From positions 12,716-76,715 of the forward strand of contig CBIHOF010000025.1 in the NCBI GenBank assembly GCA_966211955.1: 64,000 bases of DNA, in the 5' to 3' direction. Of this stretch, positions 43,052 to 55,089 are shown one piece after another. Made by a program: the position numbers and the translations under genes. Each line of letters opens with the position of its first letter. The stretch's first letter is position 1. The notes below the pieces were generated by a model that saw only the letters and a program-made list of their open reading frames with translations, had not been told where the DNA came from and searched no databases. Source of the DNA: Albitalea sp966211955. GTDB taxonomy: Bacteria; Pseudomonadota; Gammaproteobacteria; Burkholderiales; Burkholderiaceae_C.

Positions 43052-43993
43052 ATGCAGTTCAAGGACTACTACGAAACGCTCGGGGTTGCTCGCGACGCCA
43101 CGGCTGAGGAGGTCAAGCGCGCCTATCGCAAGCTCGCGCGGAAGTACCACCCCGACGTGAGCAAGCTGGCAGACGCCGAAGAGCGCTTCAAGGAGGTGGG
43201 CGAAGCCTACGAGGTCCTTCAGGACGCAGAGAAGCGGGCCGCCTACGACACCCTCGGCGACAAATGGCGTGAGGCCGGCCAGCCGCGCGGTGACGATTTC
43301 CGGCCGCCTCCCGATTGGGACCAGGGCTTCGAATTCAAGGGGCGCGACGCCGGCGACCTGCACGACTTCTTCGAAACCCTCTTCGGTCAGCGCGGCCCTC
43401 AGTCACATCGCCGCACCGACGTGCGCCGGCCGGGCGAAGACCACCATGCGAAGGTTGCCATCGAGATCGAGGATGCGTACCGTGGCGTCACCCGCACCAT
43501 CACGCTGAGGCAGCCTGTCATGGACGCACAAGGCCATGTGTCCGTGGCCGAGAGGCAGCTCTCAGTGACCATTCCAAAGGGCGTGCGCGAGGGCCAGCAT
43601 CTGAGGCTCGCAGGGCAGGGCGGGCCTGGCGATGCCGGTGCGCCGACGGGAGACCTGTTCCTCGAGATTTCCTTCCTGCCTCACAAGCTCTACCGCGTCG
43701 ACGGTCGCAATGTGAGTCTCGATCTTCCCATTGCCCCATGGGAGGCAGCGCTCGGCGCCACGGTGACGGCACCCACCCCTCTTGGCCCTATCGAACTGAC
43801 CGTGCCTGCGGGCTCGGTCCAAGGGCGCAAGCTGCGCCTGAAAGGCCGCGGCCTTCCCGGCGAGCCTCCAGGGGACCTGTATGCAGTGCTGTCCATTGCG
43901 CTGCCGCCCGCCACGAGCGAGGCGGCGCGCGATTTTTATGCGCAGTGGGAGAAGACGCTGCCCTTCAATCCTCGTGAATCCATGGGAGTGTGA
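43052..43993 (+). CDS. cbpA: Curved DNA-binding protein / DnaJ-type co-chaperone CbpA
   Basis: 313-residue CbpA. The N-terminal J-domain holds the HPD motif (KYHPDVSK, about residues 31-38) that stimulates DnaK ATPase; a G/F-type linker and two C-terminal substrate-binding beta domains follow, with no zinc-finger region, as in class II J-proteins. GGAG precedes the ATG. It is followed 3 bp later by its modulator cbpM. CbpA helps protein folding and binds DNA in stationary phase. No FNR-like box lies upstream. Confidence 0.93.
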   Translation: MQFKDYYETLGVARDATAEEVKRAYRKLARKYHPDVSKLADAEERFKEVGEAYEVLQDAEKRAAYDTLGDKWREAGQPRGDDFRPPPDWDQGFEFKGRDAGDLHDFFETLFGQRGPQSHRRTDVRRPGEDHHAKVAIEIEDAYRGVTRTITLRQPVMDAQGHVSVAERQLSVTIPKGVREGQHLRLAGQGGPGDAGAPTGDLFLEISFLPHKLYRVDGRNVSLDLPIAPWEAALGATVTAPTPLGPIELTVPAGSVQGRKLRLKGRGLPGEPPGDLYAVLSIALPPATSEAARDFYAQWEKTLPFNPRESMGV

Positions 43994-43996
43994 GCC

Positions 43997-44302
43997 ATGC
44001 CTGATCGTTCCGGGTCGTTGGTCGTCCAGGTGGTGGAGACCGAGGTCACCTTCACCACGGTGCAGCTCAGTCGTGCCTGCCATGTTGACGCGAGTGCACT
44101 CGAGGAACTCGTGTCGCAAGGAATTCTGGAGCCGCAGGGGACAGGCCCCGAAGACTGGCATTTCGAGGGCGCCAACCTGCAACGCGCGCGAAGGGCGCTC
44201 AGCCTGATCCGCGACCTGGGTGTGAATGCGGCGGGCGCGGCGCTCGCGCTGGAACTCATGCAGCAACTCGAGGAGCTGCGTCGCGGCCGATCAGTGAAGT
44301 GA
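43997..44302 (+). CDS. cbpM: Chaperone modulator CbpM
   Basis: 101-residue MerR-like helical protein of CbpM length. Features include VTFTTVQLSRACHVDASALEELVSQG (the two-helix recognition-type fold; shown in part) and a C-terminal helix with ALELMQQLEELR. CbpM inhibits CbpA by binding its J-domain. It starts 3 bp after the cbpA stop, with GGAG inside the cbpA end. The pair is the standard arrangement. Confidence 0.9.
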   Translation: MPDRSGSLVVQVVETEVTFTTVQLSRACHVDASALEELVSQGILEPQGTGPEDWHFEGANLQRARRALSLIRDLGVNAAGAALALELMQQLEELRRGRSVK

Positions 44303-44341
44303 CGTCAGTTTACTGGTCGGCCTCGCATCTGCAACCACCCG

Positions 44342-45127
44342 TCAGCGACGTCCTCCAATGGGCCGTACTCTTCCAAGGGCACCCAACACCAGCGCTCCGA
44401 CCAGGAAGAGTGATGCCGTGCCTGGCTCGGGCACAGCCGTCACTGGTCCGGGCACCTCCGTCAGGGTCACGCTGACGGCCGTGCTGTCATTGAAGAAGTC
44501 ACCGTATCCAGACCCCACGCCGAAATCGACGGTGCCATTGGCGGGGAGATCGACGAGCGTGGCGAACGAGGAGCCTGCTTCGAACTGGTTCACGAAGTTG
44601 CTGTAGACCTGCGCACCGTTCACGCGCACATAGACATCGGTTGACGTTGGCCTCGTGTCAATGCCGGTGAAGACGCTGGACAGTGAATAGAAGCCCGCCA
44701 AAGGCGCTGTGAAACGCAAGATGGCGTACTCACCGGTCGGTCCTGGGTGCATGGCCAGCACCCCGCTGTCAATGTGCACGCTCCCAAATGCGAATATCGA
44801 ACCATCGGTCCCGTTGTGAAAGACCAGTGGAAAGTGTCCGGGCCTCGAAGGCTCGGGAACAGGTCCAGCCCAATAGTCGAGATCATTCACGACGCCGCTG
44901 ATCTCCGAGCGATTGAATGTGGAGCCGATCCGCTCGCTCCAGCCATACGTCCAGGGCCCGCTCGGGTTGAGCGTCGTCGAAAATTCGTGAGCCGCGTCAA
45001 ACGTGCTTGACCATGCGGGAGCGATGCACAGAATCGCGACTGCGGCGATCCATGCTCGCGGGCGACAGGCAAGGGGACGACCGTGCGAGCCGATCGGCCG
45101 ACTTGCGCAGGGCGGGAAGGTCATCAT
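44342..45127 (-). CDS. PEP-CTERM sorted exported protein
   Basis: 261-residue exported protein. N-terminal signal (AWIAAVAILCIAPAWSS), a beta-rich central part, and a C-terminal sorting tail: VPEPG followed by a membrane helix (TASLFLVGALVLGALG) and a basic end (RVRPIGGRR), the PEP-CTERM signal cleaved by exosortase. The start is ATG 45127 (double Met) with TAGGAG; a much longer open frame is unsupported. The exosortase is not in this window. Such proteins are often secreted with exopolysaccharide; the specific role is unknown. Confidence 0.85.
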   Translation of the reverse strand: MMTFPPCASRPIGSHGRPLACRPRAWIAAVAILCIAPAWSSTFDAAHEFSTTLNPSGPWTYGWSERIGSTFNRSEISGVVNDLDYWAGPVPEPSRPGHFPLVFHNGTDGSIFAFGSVHIDSGVLAMHPGPTGEYAILRFTAPLAGFYSLSSVFTGIDTRPTSTDVYVRVNGAQVYSNFVNQFEAGSSFATLVDLPANGTVDFGVGSGYGDFFNDSTAVSVTLTEVPGPVTAVPEPGTASLFLVGALVLGALGRVRPIGGRR

Positions 45128-45195
45128 TGCTCCTACCAGAGTGCAATCTGAAGCGTAGACGTCCGAAGAGATATTGCAAGGGTCGAGACGGTGGA

Positions 45196-45217
45196 ATGGT
45201 GCTGATCGCAGCACCAT
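45196..45217. repeat. Perfect hairpin-forming inverted repeat
   Basis: ATGGTGCTG-atcg-CAGCACCAT: 9-bp perfect arms and a 4-base loop, in the divergent gap between the PEP-CTERM gene and the first binding-protein gene. No T-run follows, so an operator or leader hairpin is more likely than a terminator. A degenerate FNR-like site (CTGATctgcGTCAA, 45240-45253) is nearby. Confidence 0.55.
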
Positions 45218-45402
45218 GCCGAGCCAACTGCGTCGTTGGCTGATCTGCGTCAAGCAGGCACCTGTGCCGCGTGCCAAGGGTTCGAGTGGCCCTTCGCGTG
45301 CGCGTGGACCTGACGATGCCCCGCCGCGAACTCCCAGGTGCCATGGCGTCCCGACGCGAGTAGCATGCGCGTTGAAGCGCGGGCACGGCCCGGGAGGCAT
45401 GC

Positions 45403-47034
45403 ATGACACAGCTCTCCTCGATGTTTCTGCGGTCGTGGACCGACCGTGTGGGCTGGACCTTCTTGTCCGGCCCGAGACTCTGGATGTGCGCCCTGGCGCT
45501 GGTGTCGACCTGTGCCATGGCCGCCGACACCAACCCGCCGCGCGAAGCCTACAAGGCGGCGACTGTCGATGCCGGCAAGGCGGTGCCGCCGCGGGTGGTG
45601 CCGCCGTGCAAACCCGGCCACTGCCCATTCGCCGGGCAGACGGTCACGATGCTCATCGTGAAGGAAGCGTCCGGCGGCTCGCTGGGCGAATTGAAGGATG
45701 AGTTCGAGGCGGCCACCGGCGCGAAGCTGAACCTCGTGCAGATGTCGCACCAGGATCTCTTCCCCAACTTCATCTCGGACCTCACCAACCGCACGGGCAA
45801 GTACGACGCGGCTTATGCAGGCGCCTGGTGGCTGGGCGAACTGGTGGCGGGCGACTACATCCTGCCCTATGACAAGTTCTACCAGGACAAGCGCTTCCCG
45901 CAGTGGCGCATGGAGGACGTGCTGCCGGCGCCGCGCAGCCTGCTCACGTATGCGGGCAAGAAGTACATGGTCGCGAACGACCATGACGGGCAGGTCATGT
46001 ACTACCGGCGCGACCTCCTGGCCGATCCGCAGCACCAGGCGGCGTTCCAGCGCATCTACGGCCACCCGCTCGGCGTCCCGAGGACATGGCCGCAGTTCCG
46101 TGAGGTGGCGGAGTACTTCAACGGCCGCGACCTCAACAGCGACAACGTGCCCGACCATGGCGTGTCCCTGCACCTGAAGGTCGGGGCGCAGGGCATGTTC
46201 CATTTCATGTCGTTCTCCGCGCCCTTCGTGATCGGCCCGCAGAACCCGTCGATGTACTGGTTCGACCCGCGCAACATGAAGCCGCTGATCGAGAGCCCGG
46301 GGCATGTCCGTGCGTTGCAGTCGCTCGTGGAACTGGTGCGCTTCGGGCCGAGGGACATGCTCGATTGGGACCTGGGCCAAAGCTGGGACCACTTCCTGGC
46401 CGGGCGCGCGGCGCTCACCTTCACCTGGGGCGATCTCGGCGCCCTGGCGCAGGAAAAGGGCAGCAAGGTGCAGGGAAAGATCGGCTCGGCGCCGCTCCCC
46501 GGGACCGACGCCTACTACAGCATCGCCCAGCAGAAGTGGATCACGACTGCGCAGCCCAACGTCGTGGGCAACACCACGGGCGGCTCCTGGGCGGGCGTGA
46601 TCTCGAAGTTCTCCAAAGCGCCGCAGGCCACGTACTACCTGCTCGCGCTGTTGGCTGCCAAGGAAAAGTCGCAGGTGTATGCGGCACGCGGGTGGGACGG
46701 CATCGACCCCGGCCGGGTCTATCACTTCCTGCCACCCGACGGCACGGGCGACATCAACACCTACCTCAAGGTCGGCTGGAACGAGCAGGACGTGCGCGAC
46801 TACCTGCATGCGTACTTCGTCAACTTCAGCAATCCGCTCCAGTTCCCGTACCTGCGCATCCCGGGCGCCTTCAACTATTGGCAGGCGCTGGACGTGCACC
46901 TCGGCGAAGCGGTGGCGGGGCAGCTGACGCCCGAGATGGCGTTGAAAGCTGTCGCGGTGGACTTCGAGGAGATCACGCTTCGTCTTGGCCGGGACCGCCA
47001 GCGGCGGGCCTATCGTGAATCGCTGGGGTTGTAG
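45403..47034 (+). CDS. Periplasmic solute-binding protein (ABC family 1 type)
   Basis: 543-residue exported protein; the signal peptide ends near CALALVSTCAMAAD after a long N-region, with GGGAGG upstream of ATG 45403. Sequence features: CKPGHCPFAGQTVTMLI, a binding-protein core (DEFEAATGAKL, YDAAYAGAWWLGEL), an EF-hand-like loop DLNSDNVPDHG, and conserved WDGIDPGRVYHF. It is clearly paralogous with the next gene (long runs of identical residues throughout). No permease or ATPase is adjacent; a hybrid kinase follows, so a sensing role is likely. Ligand unknown; sugars or alcohols are typical of the family. Confidence 0.82.
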   Translation: MTQLSSMFLRSWTDRVGWTFLSGPRLWMCALALVSTCAMAADTNPPREAYKAATVDAGKAVPPRVVPPCKPGHCPFAGQTVTMLIVKEASGGSLGELKDEFEAATGAKLNLVQMSHQDLFPNFISDLTNRTGKYDAAYAGAWWLGELVAGDYILPYDKFYQDKRFPQWRMEDVLPAPRSLLTYAGKKYMVANDHDGQVMYYRRDLLADPQHQAAFQRIYGHPLGVPRTWPQFREVAEYFNGRDLNSDNVPDHGVSLHLKVGAQGMFHFMSFSAPFVIGPQNPSMYWFDPRNMKPLIESPGHVRALQSLVELVRFGPRDMLDWDLGQSWDHFLAGRAALTFTWGDLGALAQEKGSKVQGKIGSAPLPGTDAYYSIAQQKWITTAQPNVVGNTTGGSWAGVISKFSKAPQATYYLLALLAAKEKSQVYAARGWDGIDPGRVYHFLPPDGTGDINTYLKVGWNEQDVRDYLHAYFVNFSNPLQFPYLRIPGAFNYWQALDVHLGEAVAGQLTPEMALKAVAVDFEEITLRLGRDRQRRAYRESLGL

Positions 47035-47065
47035 TTCGGGGCGTGGCCCTGGCGCCGGGCCGCTC

Positions 47066-48658
47066 ATGCGCCTGGGCGTGCCGGTGCTGCTGTGGTGGTG
47101 CCTTGCGGCCGGGGCTGCGGATCAAGCCCCGACCCAGGCGGCGCGGGCCTCCGACCCCAACCGCTTCGGCAGCTCGACCGTCACGGTGGTGCGGCCGAAC
47201 GACCTGCCGCCGCCTCGCGTGGCGCCGCCTTGCAAACCAGGCGCATGCCCGTTCGCCGGCCAGACGGTGACGGTGCTGGTCCCCAAGAGCGTCATCGGGT
47301 TGTCCATCACCGAGATGAAGGACGAGTTCGAAGCCGCCACCGGCGCCTCGCTCAAGACCGTCGAAGTCGCATCCACCGATCTCTTCGACCACTTCTATTC
47401 CGACGTGGCCAACGGGGCAGGGCGCTATGACGTGCTGCTCGCGAGCGCCTGGTGGCTCGGCGACCTGGTCGCGGGCGACTACATCGTTCCCTACGACAAG
47501 TACTACGCGGATCCGCGCTTTCCTGCCTGGCGCATCGACGACGTGCTGCCCGCGCCGCGTGCGCTTCTGTCCTACGGCGGGCACAAGTACATGGTGGCGA
47601 ACGACCACGACGGGCAGGTCATGTACTACCGGCGCGACCTGCTGGCCGATCCGCAGCACCAGCGCGCCTTCCAGGCCAGGTACGGGTATGCGCTTGGCGT
47701 GCCCACCACCTGGGCGCAGTTCCGCGACGTGGCGGCGTATTTCGCAGGCCGAGACCTCAATGGCGACGGCGTGCCCGATGACGGCGTGGTTCTGGCGCTC
47801 AAGGCGGGCAACCAGGGGATGTTCCATTTCCTGTCGCTGTCGGCGTCGTTCGTGATCGGCCCCACCAACCCCAAGCTCTACTGGTTCGATCCGCAGAGCA
47901 TGAAGCCCTTGATCGAGAGTCCCGGTCACATCCGCGCGCTGCAGACGCTGGCGGATCTCGTGCAGTTCGGCCCGCCAGACATGCTCGGTTGGGAGTCCGG
48001 CCGCAGCTGGGACCACTTTCTCGCCGGCCGCGCGGCGCTCACCATCACCTGGGGCGACCTGGGCGCGCTCGCGCAGCAAGAGGGCAGCCGCGTCAAGGGC
48101 CGCATCGGCGCCGCGCCGCTGCCGGGCACCAACGAGTACTACAGCGTGGCGCAGGGCCGATGGGTCAAGTCCGACGTGCCCAATGCCGTGGGCAACACCA
48201 CCGGCGGCTCGTGGGCCGGAGTGATCTCCAAGCTGTCGAAGGTGCCGCAGGCCTCGTACTACCTGCTGGCACTCATGGCCACCCGCGAAAAGTCCATCGT
48301 CTATGCCGTGCGCGGCTGGGATGGGATCGACCCGGGGCGCAGCTTCCACTTCCCGCCGCCGGACGGAAGCGGGGACATCGCGAACTACCTCAACGCCGGC
48401 TGGAACCCGGCCGATGTGCGGGACTACCTGCACGCCTACCACGAGAACTTCAGCAACCCGCTGCAGCTGCCCTACCTGCGCATCCCCGGCACCTACAGGT
48501 ACCTGCAGGCGCTCAACCTGCACCTGGCCGAGGCGGCGGCCGGCCGGGTCGCCCCCGCGGCCGCGCTGAAGGCCGCTGCCGTCGACCTGGAGGAGGTGAC
48601 GCTGCGCATGGGCCGGGACGCGCAGCGGCGGGCCTATCGCAAGTCACTGGGGCTGTGA
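47066..48658 (+). CDS. Periplasmic solute-binding protein, paralogue of the previous gene
   Basis: 530-residue exported protein. ATG 47066 gives a signal peptide (MRLGVPVLLWWCLAAGAAD); the earlier in-frame start at 46985 would overlap the previous gene and lacks a signal. It shares CKPGACPFAGQTVT, AWWLGDLVAGDYIVPYDKYY, DLNGDGVPDDG (a good EF-hand-like calcium loop) and WDGIDPGR with its neighbour. Separated by 31 bp from the first copy and 1 bp from the kinase gene, so all three are one operon. The duplication may give two ligands or a dimeric sensor. Confidence 0.82.
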   Translation: MRLGVPVLLWWCLAAGAADQAPTQAARASDPNRFGSSTVTVVRPNDLPPPRVAPPCKPGACPFAGQTVTVLVPKSVIGLSITEMKDEFEAATGASLKTVEVASTDLFDHFYSDVANGAGRYDVLLASAWWLGDLVAGDYIVPYDKYYADPRFPAWRIDDVLPAPRALLSYGGHKYMVANDHDGQVMYYRRDLLADPQHQRAFQARYGYALGVPTTWAQFRDVAAYFAGRDLNGDGVPDDGVVLALKAGNQGMFHFLSLSASFVIGPTNPKLYWFDPQSMKPLIESPGHIRALQTLADLVQFGPPDMLGWESGRSWDHFLAGRAALTITWGDLGALAQQEGSRVKGRIGAAPLPGTNEYYSVAQGRWVKSDVPNAVGNTTGGSWAGVISKLSKVPQASYYLLALMATREKSIVYAVRGWDGIDPGRSFHFPPPDGSGDIANYLNAGWNPADVRDYLHAYHENFSNPLQLPYLRIPGTYRYLQALNLHLAEAAAGRVAPAAALKAAAVDLEEVTLRMGRDAQRRAYRKSLGL

Positions 48659-48659
48659 C

Positions 48660-51395
<2,736 letters not shown>

Positions 51396-51445
51396 CTGGC
51401 TCCGCTGCCTGTCCTGTGCGAGAGCGCCTTCGGTGAATCGCGTGG

Positions 51446-53287
51446 TCAGTTGCAGCTGTAGCTCGCAGCCGCCGTCACCGACCCTGACCCGCTGTAGCTC
51501 GCCTTCTTGGGGTAGGGGCACACCGGCATGCTCACGCTGGCGTCGGCCGACTGCAGCACGACCTGATCGGGTGCCGATTGGTGCTCGACCCAGTCGACGA
51601 GCTTGGCGAAGAACTGGCCCTGCGCCGGCAGCGGCACCGAGTTCGCATCAGCCGTCGGCCCGCTGCTGCCGGTGACGGAACCCACGCCACCGCAGTGGCC
51701 CAGCCCCGGCACCATGAACAGCCGGTCGAACTTCTGCGCCTCGGCGAAACCGCCCACCATGTTGGCCGTGCGCGTGTAGTAGTTGATCGAGCCCATCGAC
51801 GGAATCAGCTGGTCGCCCCACCCATGGAAGTGGATGATCTTCGCGCCCTTGTTGCGCACCTTCGTGAGGTCCGCGTTGTCGGTGTTGATGTTGCCGAAGT
51901 AGGGCTGCAGCGCGATGCCCTGGTCACCGGCGGAGGCCAGGTCGGCATAGGTCATGCCGCTCCAACGCTTGGCACCGGTCCCGGTGGTGTTGACGAAGAA
52001 TGGCGTCGAGTAGGTCGGGTCCTGCAGTTCCAGCGCGACCATGTCGGCGGCGATGGGGAAGGGTCCGAAGAAGGGCGGGCTCACCGCGTCGCCGGCGAGC
52101 AGCCCGAGGTTCGCGCCGCGCGCGAGTCCCCACCACAGGTGGTTGCCGTTGGCCGTCGTCGAGTTGCTCGCGTTGTCGCCGAGCGGGTCGGGCACGCTGC
52201 CGTCGGCGGTCTGGCCGTACCAGAACTTGTTGACCGCCTGCGCCTGCGCGACGTTCACGCAGGCTGCGTTGTTGCTGGTGCCGACGACGCCGTTGCCCTG
52301 CACGCCATTGCACAGCACGGCGGCATCGCGGGTCGGGTCGTAGTGGCATTGGCGCGGGTCGGGAATGAAGCCCAGGTGCCGGCCGCCCACCACGTCGCAG
52401 GCACTCACCGCCGCGGCGCTGACGAACCCCACCTGTGCGTTGCTCAGGTTGCCGCCCAGGTCGCGCTGCATGACGACCTGCGGGTACAGCTCGTTGGTGA
52501 TGAAGCGCGTCCAGTTGATGGCGGGCGCTTCGATGATGTAGCCGTCGTACTGGTCGGGATGCTCCTGCGCCATCTTCAGGCCCTGCCGGCCACCCGTCGA
52601 GCAGCCTTCCCAGTAGGCGTACTTCTGCGGCTTCAGGTAGTAGGCGGCGGCAAGCGCCTTGGTCTTGAGCGCAAGTTCGTTCAGGCTGCGGTCGGCGAAA
52701 TCGGTCCACAGCGTGCTGTTGATGCCACCGTCCTCGCGCATGGCGAAGGTGCCGGCGCCAACGGTGTGTCCGGTGTCCGTCGTGCCGACGACATAGCCGG
52801 TCGCCGCGGTCGCTGCTGCTGCGACGTTGCCGATCTTCGTCGTCAACGACTGGTCGCCGCCCGCCCAGCCGCCGCCGCCCAGGTTGTGGATGCGCTCGTT
52901 CCACACGGACGGCGCGGGCAGCCAGACTTCGATTCCGATGCCGGCGGACGTGGATGGCGCGCCCGCGGTGCCTGCGAAACCAGGGCCGACGACCAGCTTC
53001 ACGAGGCACAGGTCGCTTGCCGCCACCGGCGGCGCGGGCGTGGTGGCGGTGCCTGGCAGCGCGAGCGAATCGCCTTGCTTGAAAGACTTGACGAGCACGA
53101 CCTGCGTTTGCGCATCGGGCTTGAATGCGGTCTTCATGCTGTCGTCGCAAGCGAGGGCGACCGCCGCAGGAGCGGGGGCGGGCGCAGGGGCCGCGGCGCT
53201 GTCACTGCCGCCTCCGCAGCCTTGCAAGGCTGTCAAGGCGATGGCTGCGCTCACCCAGGCCGCGGATTGGCCAGATTCAAAAGGCAT
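51446..53287 (-). CDS. Tannase/feruloyl esterase family lipoprotein
   Basis: 613-residue esterase. The N-terminus ends in a lipobox (LTALQGCGGGSDS), so it is a lipid-anchored exported enzyme. The nucleophile Ser is in EGCSTGGRQG (G-C-S-x-G-G-R-Q-G of PF07519), with a later HGWGDQLIPSMGS and PGLGHCGGVG supplying Asp/His positions. It hydrolyses gallate/ferulate/hydroxybenzoyl-type esters, releasing aromatic acids. The ATG 53285-53287 has GGAGA; upstream extension is unsupported. Its neighbours take up and activate benzoate-like acids, suggesting it feeds that pathway; inference. Confidence 0.85.
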   Translation of the reverse strand: MPFESGQSAAWVSAAIALTALQGCGGGSDSAAAPAPAPAPAAVALACDDSMKTAFKPDAQTQVVLVKSFKQGDSLALPGTATTPAPPVAASDLCLVKLVVGPGFAGTAGAPSTSAGIGIEVWLPAPSVWNERIHNLGGGGWAGGDQSLTTKIGNVAAAATAATGYVVGTTDTGHTVGAGTFAMREDGGINSTLWTDFADRSLNELALKTKALAAAYYLKPQKYAYWEGCSTGGRQGLKMAQEHPDQYDGYIIEAPAINWTRFITNELYPQVVMQRDLGGNLSNAQVGFVSAAAVSACDVVGGRHLGFIPDPRQCHYDPTRDAAVLCNGVQGNGVVGTSNNAACVNVAQAQAVNKFWYGQTADGSVPDPLGDNASNSTTANGNHLWWGLARGANLGLLAGDAVSPPFFGPFPIAADMVALELQDPTYSTPFFVNTTGTGAKRWSGMTYADLASAGDQGIALQPYFGNINTDNADLTKVRNKGAKIIHFHGWGDQLIPSMGSINYYTRTANMVGGFAEAQKFDRLFMVPGLGHCGGVGSVTGSSGPTADANSVPLPAQGQFFAKLVDWVEHQSAPDQVVLQSADASVSMPVCPYPKKASYSGSGSVTAAASYSCN

Positions 53288-53425
53288 GCTTGTCTCCGTA
53301 GGTTGTCGTCGGCGCAGCTTCCTGGCTGCTGCGCGTACCTTAGGGGCGAGCGATGCGTTGCGTCTTTCGTTTTCCCGCGGATCTTTGTCGCAAATCCGCG
53401 GACAAGGTGTCCGTGGACACAACCG

Positions 53426-54292
53426 TCAGGCGTGCTTTCGCTGCGCGGGTGTCATGCCGGTCTGCTGGCGAAACACCTGCGTGAAATGCGACTGGCTGGC
53501 AAAGCCCACGCTGGCGGCCACCTGCGCGATGGACAGCTCACGCCGTTGCAGCAGATGTTCGGCCGCGGCCACGCGCTGCTGCTGGATGTAGCGGTGCGGC
53601 GGCATGCCGAAGGCGCGCTTGAAGCAGTGCGAGAAGTGGTCCGTGCTCATGCAAGCTTCCTTCGCCAGGCGAGCGACGCTGAGTTCGCCGCCGAGGTTCT
53701 CGGCGATCAGCGTGCGCAGGCGCTGCTGCAGGGCCGTCGACAGGCTTCCTCGCGCAGCCGCTGGGGCGCTGGTGAGTGACCCGCGCTGTTCGAGCCGGCC
53801 GATGAAGGCCAGCGACAGTCCTTCGACGTAGAGGCTGTCGGGGCTTGCGGATTGCGCCGAATCGAGCAGCTCGGTGGCGAGCCATTGAAGCCGTTCATCG
53901 AAGACTTCGTGTTGTCGCAGCAGGTCCATGTCTTGGTCCCGCTGGGTCAGCCCCTGCAGGGCTTCGGGCTGCAACAGGATCGCCATGCAATGCCCGGCGA
54001 TGCCGGACCAGCGCATGTGGTCGAACTCCAGCCCGCGAGGGTAGATCTCGATCATGCCGGGCGCCGTGCGCAGGTGGTGCGAGCGGCCGGCCGAGCGGTA
54101 CCAGCGCTCGCCCTCGCCGCATCGGGCGATGAGGACGGTGGGGCAGGCGGTCTCGGCGGGACCTTGCTCGGCCTCGCCGGGAATCGTGAACAGGCCCATC
54201 GGCAAGCCGGTCCAGCGAGGCGGCAGGCTCAGCACCGGTTGGCCGTCGGGGTGCCGCAGCTCGTCGCAGGGGTTGGGCAAGCCGTGGTTCAT
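53426..54292 (-). CDS. AraC-family transcriptional regulator
   Basis: 288-residue regulator. The C-terminal two helix-turn-helix motifs are LSVARLAKEACMSTDHFSHCF and the following RELSIAQVAASVGFASQSHF segment (each shown in part), ending FRQQTGMTPAQR. The N-terminal part (about 1-170) is a cupin-like effector domain without recognisable ligand motif. The ATG 54290-54292, with TGAGG, is 4 bp after the livF stop, so it is the last gene of the importer operon. It may regulate the importer or the divergent-neighbour tannase gene in response to an aromatic acid. Confidence 0.85.
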   Translation of the reverse strand: MNHGLPNPCDELRHPDGQPVLSLPPRWTGLPMGLFTIPGEAEQGPAETACPTVLIARCGEGERWYRSAGRSHHLRTAPGMIEIYPRGLEFDHMRWSGIAGHCMAILLQPEALQGLTQRDQDMDLLRQHEVFDERLQWLATELLDSAQSASPDSLYVEGLSLAFIGRLEQRGSLTSAPAAARGSLSTALQQRLRTLIAENLGGELSVARLAKEACMSTDHFSHCFKRAFGMPPHRYIQQQRVAAAEHLLQRRELSIAQVAASVGFASQSHFTQVFRQQTGMTPAQRKHA

Positions 54293-54296
54293 GGCC

Positions 54297-55088
54297 TCAG
54301 ACGCCCAGGAAGCCACCCAGCGATGGATGCGCGCCGACCTCGGCGGCGCTGCCCTGGAGAACGGCCTGGCCCTTTTGCAGGACGAGCGCACGGTCCGCAT
54401 GGTCCAGCACCCGGCGGTAGTCGCGATCGACGATCAAGGTCGCGATGCCGCTCGCGCGAATCTCGCGGATGACGCGCCAGATGTCGGCCACGATGAGCGG
54501 CGCCAGGCCTTCGGTCGCTTCGTCGAGCACGATCAGTTCCGGGTGCGTCATGAGTGCGCGACCGATCGACAGCATCTGCTGCTCGCCGCCCGACAGCTGC
54601 GCGCCGAGGTTGGACAGGCGCTCCTTCAGTCGCGGGAAGGTGTCGAGCACGCGCTCGAAGGTCCAGTCGTTGCGTCCATCGAGCCCGCGCCGCGCCGCCA
54701 TGACGAGGTTCTCGCGAACCGACAGATTGGGAAACACGCCCCGGCCCTCGGGCACGTAGGCCACGCCCAGCCGTGCCACTTCGTGAGGCCTGGCGCGCGA
54801 TGCATCCGCGCCGAAGAAGCTGACCTGCCCTTCGCGCTGAGGCACGTGCCCGAGCAGCGTGCGGATCAGCGTGCTCTTGCCCATGCCGTTGCGGCCGAGC
54901 AGGCCGACGGTCTGCCCGCGCGCGATCTGCAGGTCCACGCCGTGCAGCACGTGGCTGGAACCGTACCAGGCGTGGATGTCGTGGGCGTCGAGGATGAATT
55001 CGGCGCTCGCCGTGACCGGCGCCTGGGCCTTTGGCATCAAGCGAAGCCGGCCTGCGCCATGAGCTTGTGATGAGGGAGCTGCGCGCAT
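54297..55088 (-). CDS. livF: Branched-chain-type ABC importer ATPase LivF
   Basis: 263-residue ATPase: Walker A GRNGMGKST, signature LSGGEQQMLSIGRAL, Walker B ELIVLDEATEGLAPLI, and family motif YVPEGRGVFPNLSV. The ATG 55086-55088 has GGAGG and stands almost on the livG stop. It pairs with LivG to drive uptake through LivHM. In box clusters this importer is the benzoate-type uptake system, not an amino acid one; supported by the adjacent ligase. Confidence 0.9.
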   Translation of the reverse strand: MRAAPSSQAHGAGRLRLMPKAQAPVTASAEFILDAHDIHAWYGSSHVLHGVDLQIARGQTVGLLGRNGMGKSTLIRTLLGHVPQREGQVSFFGADASRARPHEVARLGVAYVPEGRGVFPNLSVRENLVMAARRGLDGRNDWTFERVLDTFPRLKERLSNLGAQLSGGEQQMLSIGRALMTHPELIVLDEATEGLAPLIVADIWRVIREIRASGIATLIVDRDYRRVLDHADRALVLQKGQAVLQGSAAEVGAHPSLGGFLGV

Positions 55089-55089
55089 C

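Noticed and set aside
40408..43062. An 884-codon open frame on the minus strand
   Set aside because: Antisense to the PAS-GAF-PAS kinase and ATPase end; no recognisable domain and the usual shadow composition.
45240..45253. CTGATctgcGTCAA between the PEP-CTERM and binding-protein genes
   Set aside because: Half-sites are imperfect and no convincing -10 hexamer follows at 21-22 bp in either direction, so I did not count it among the boxes.
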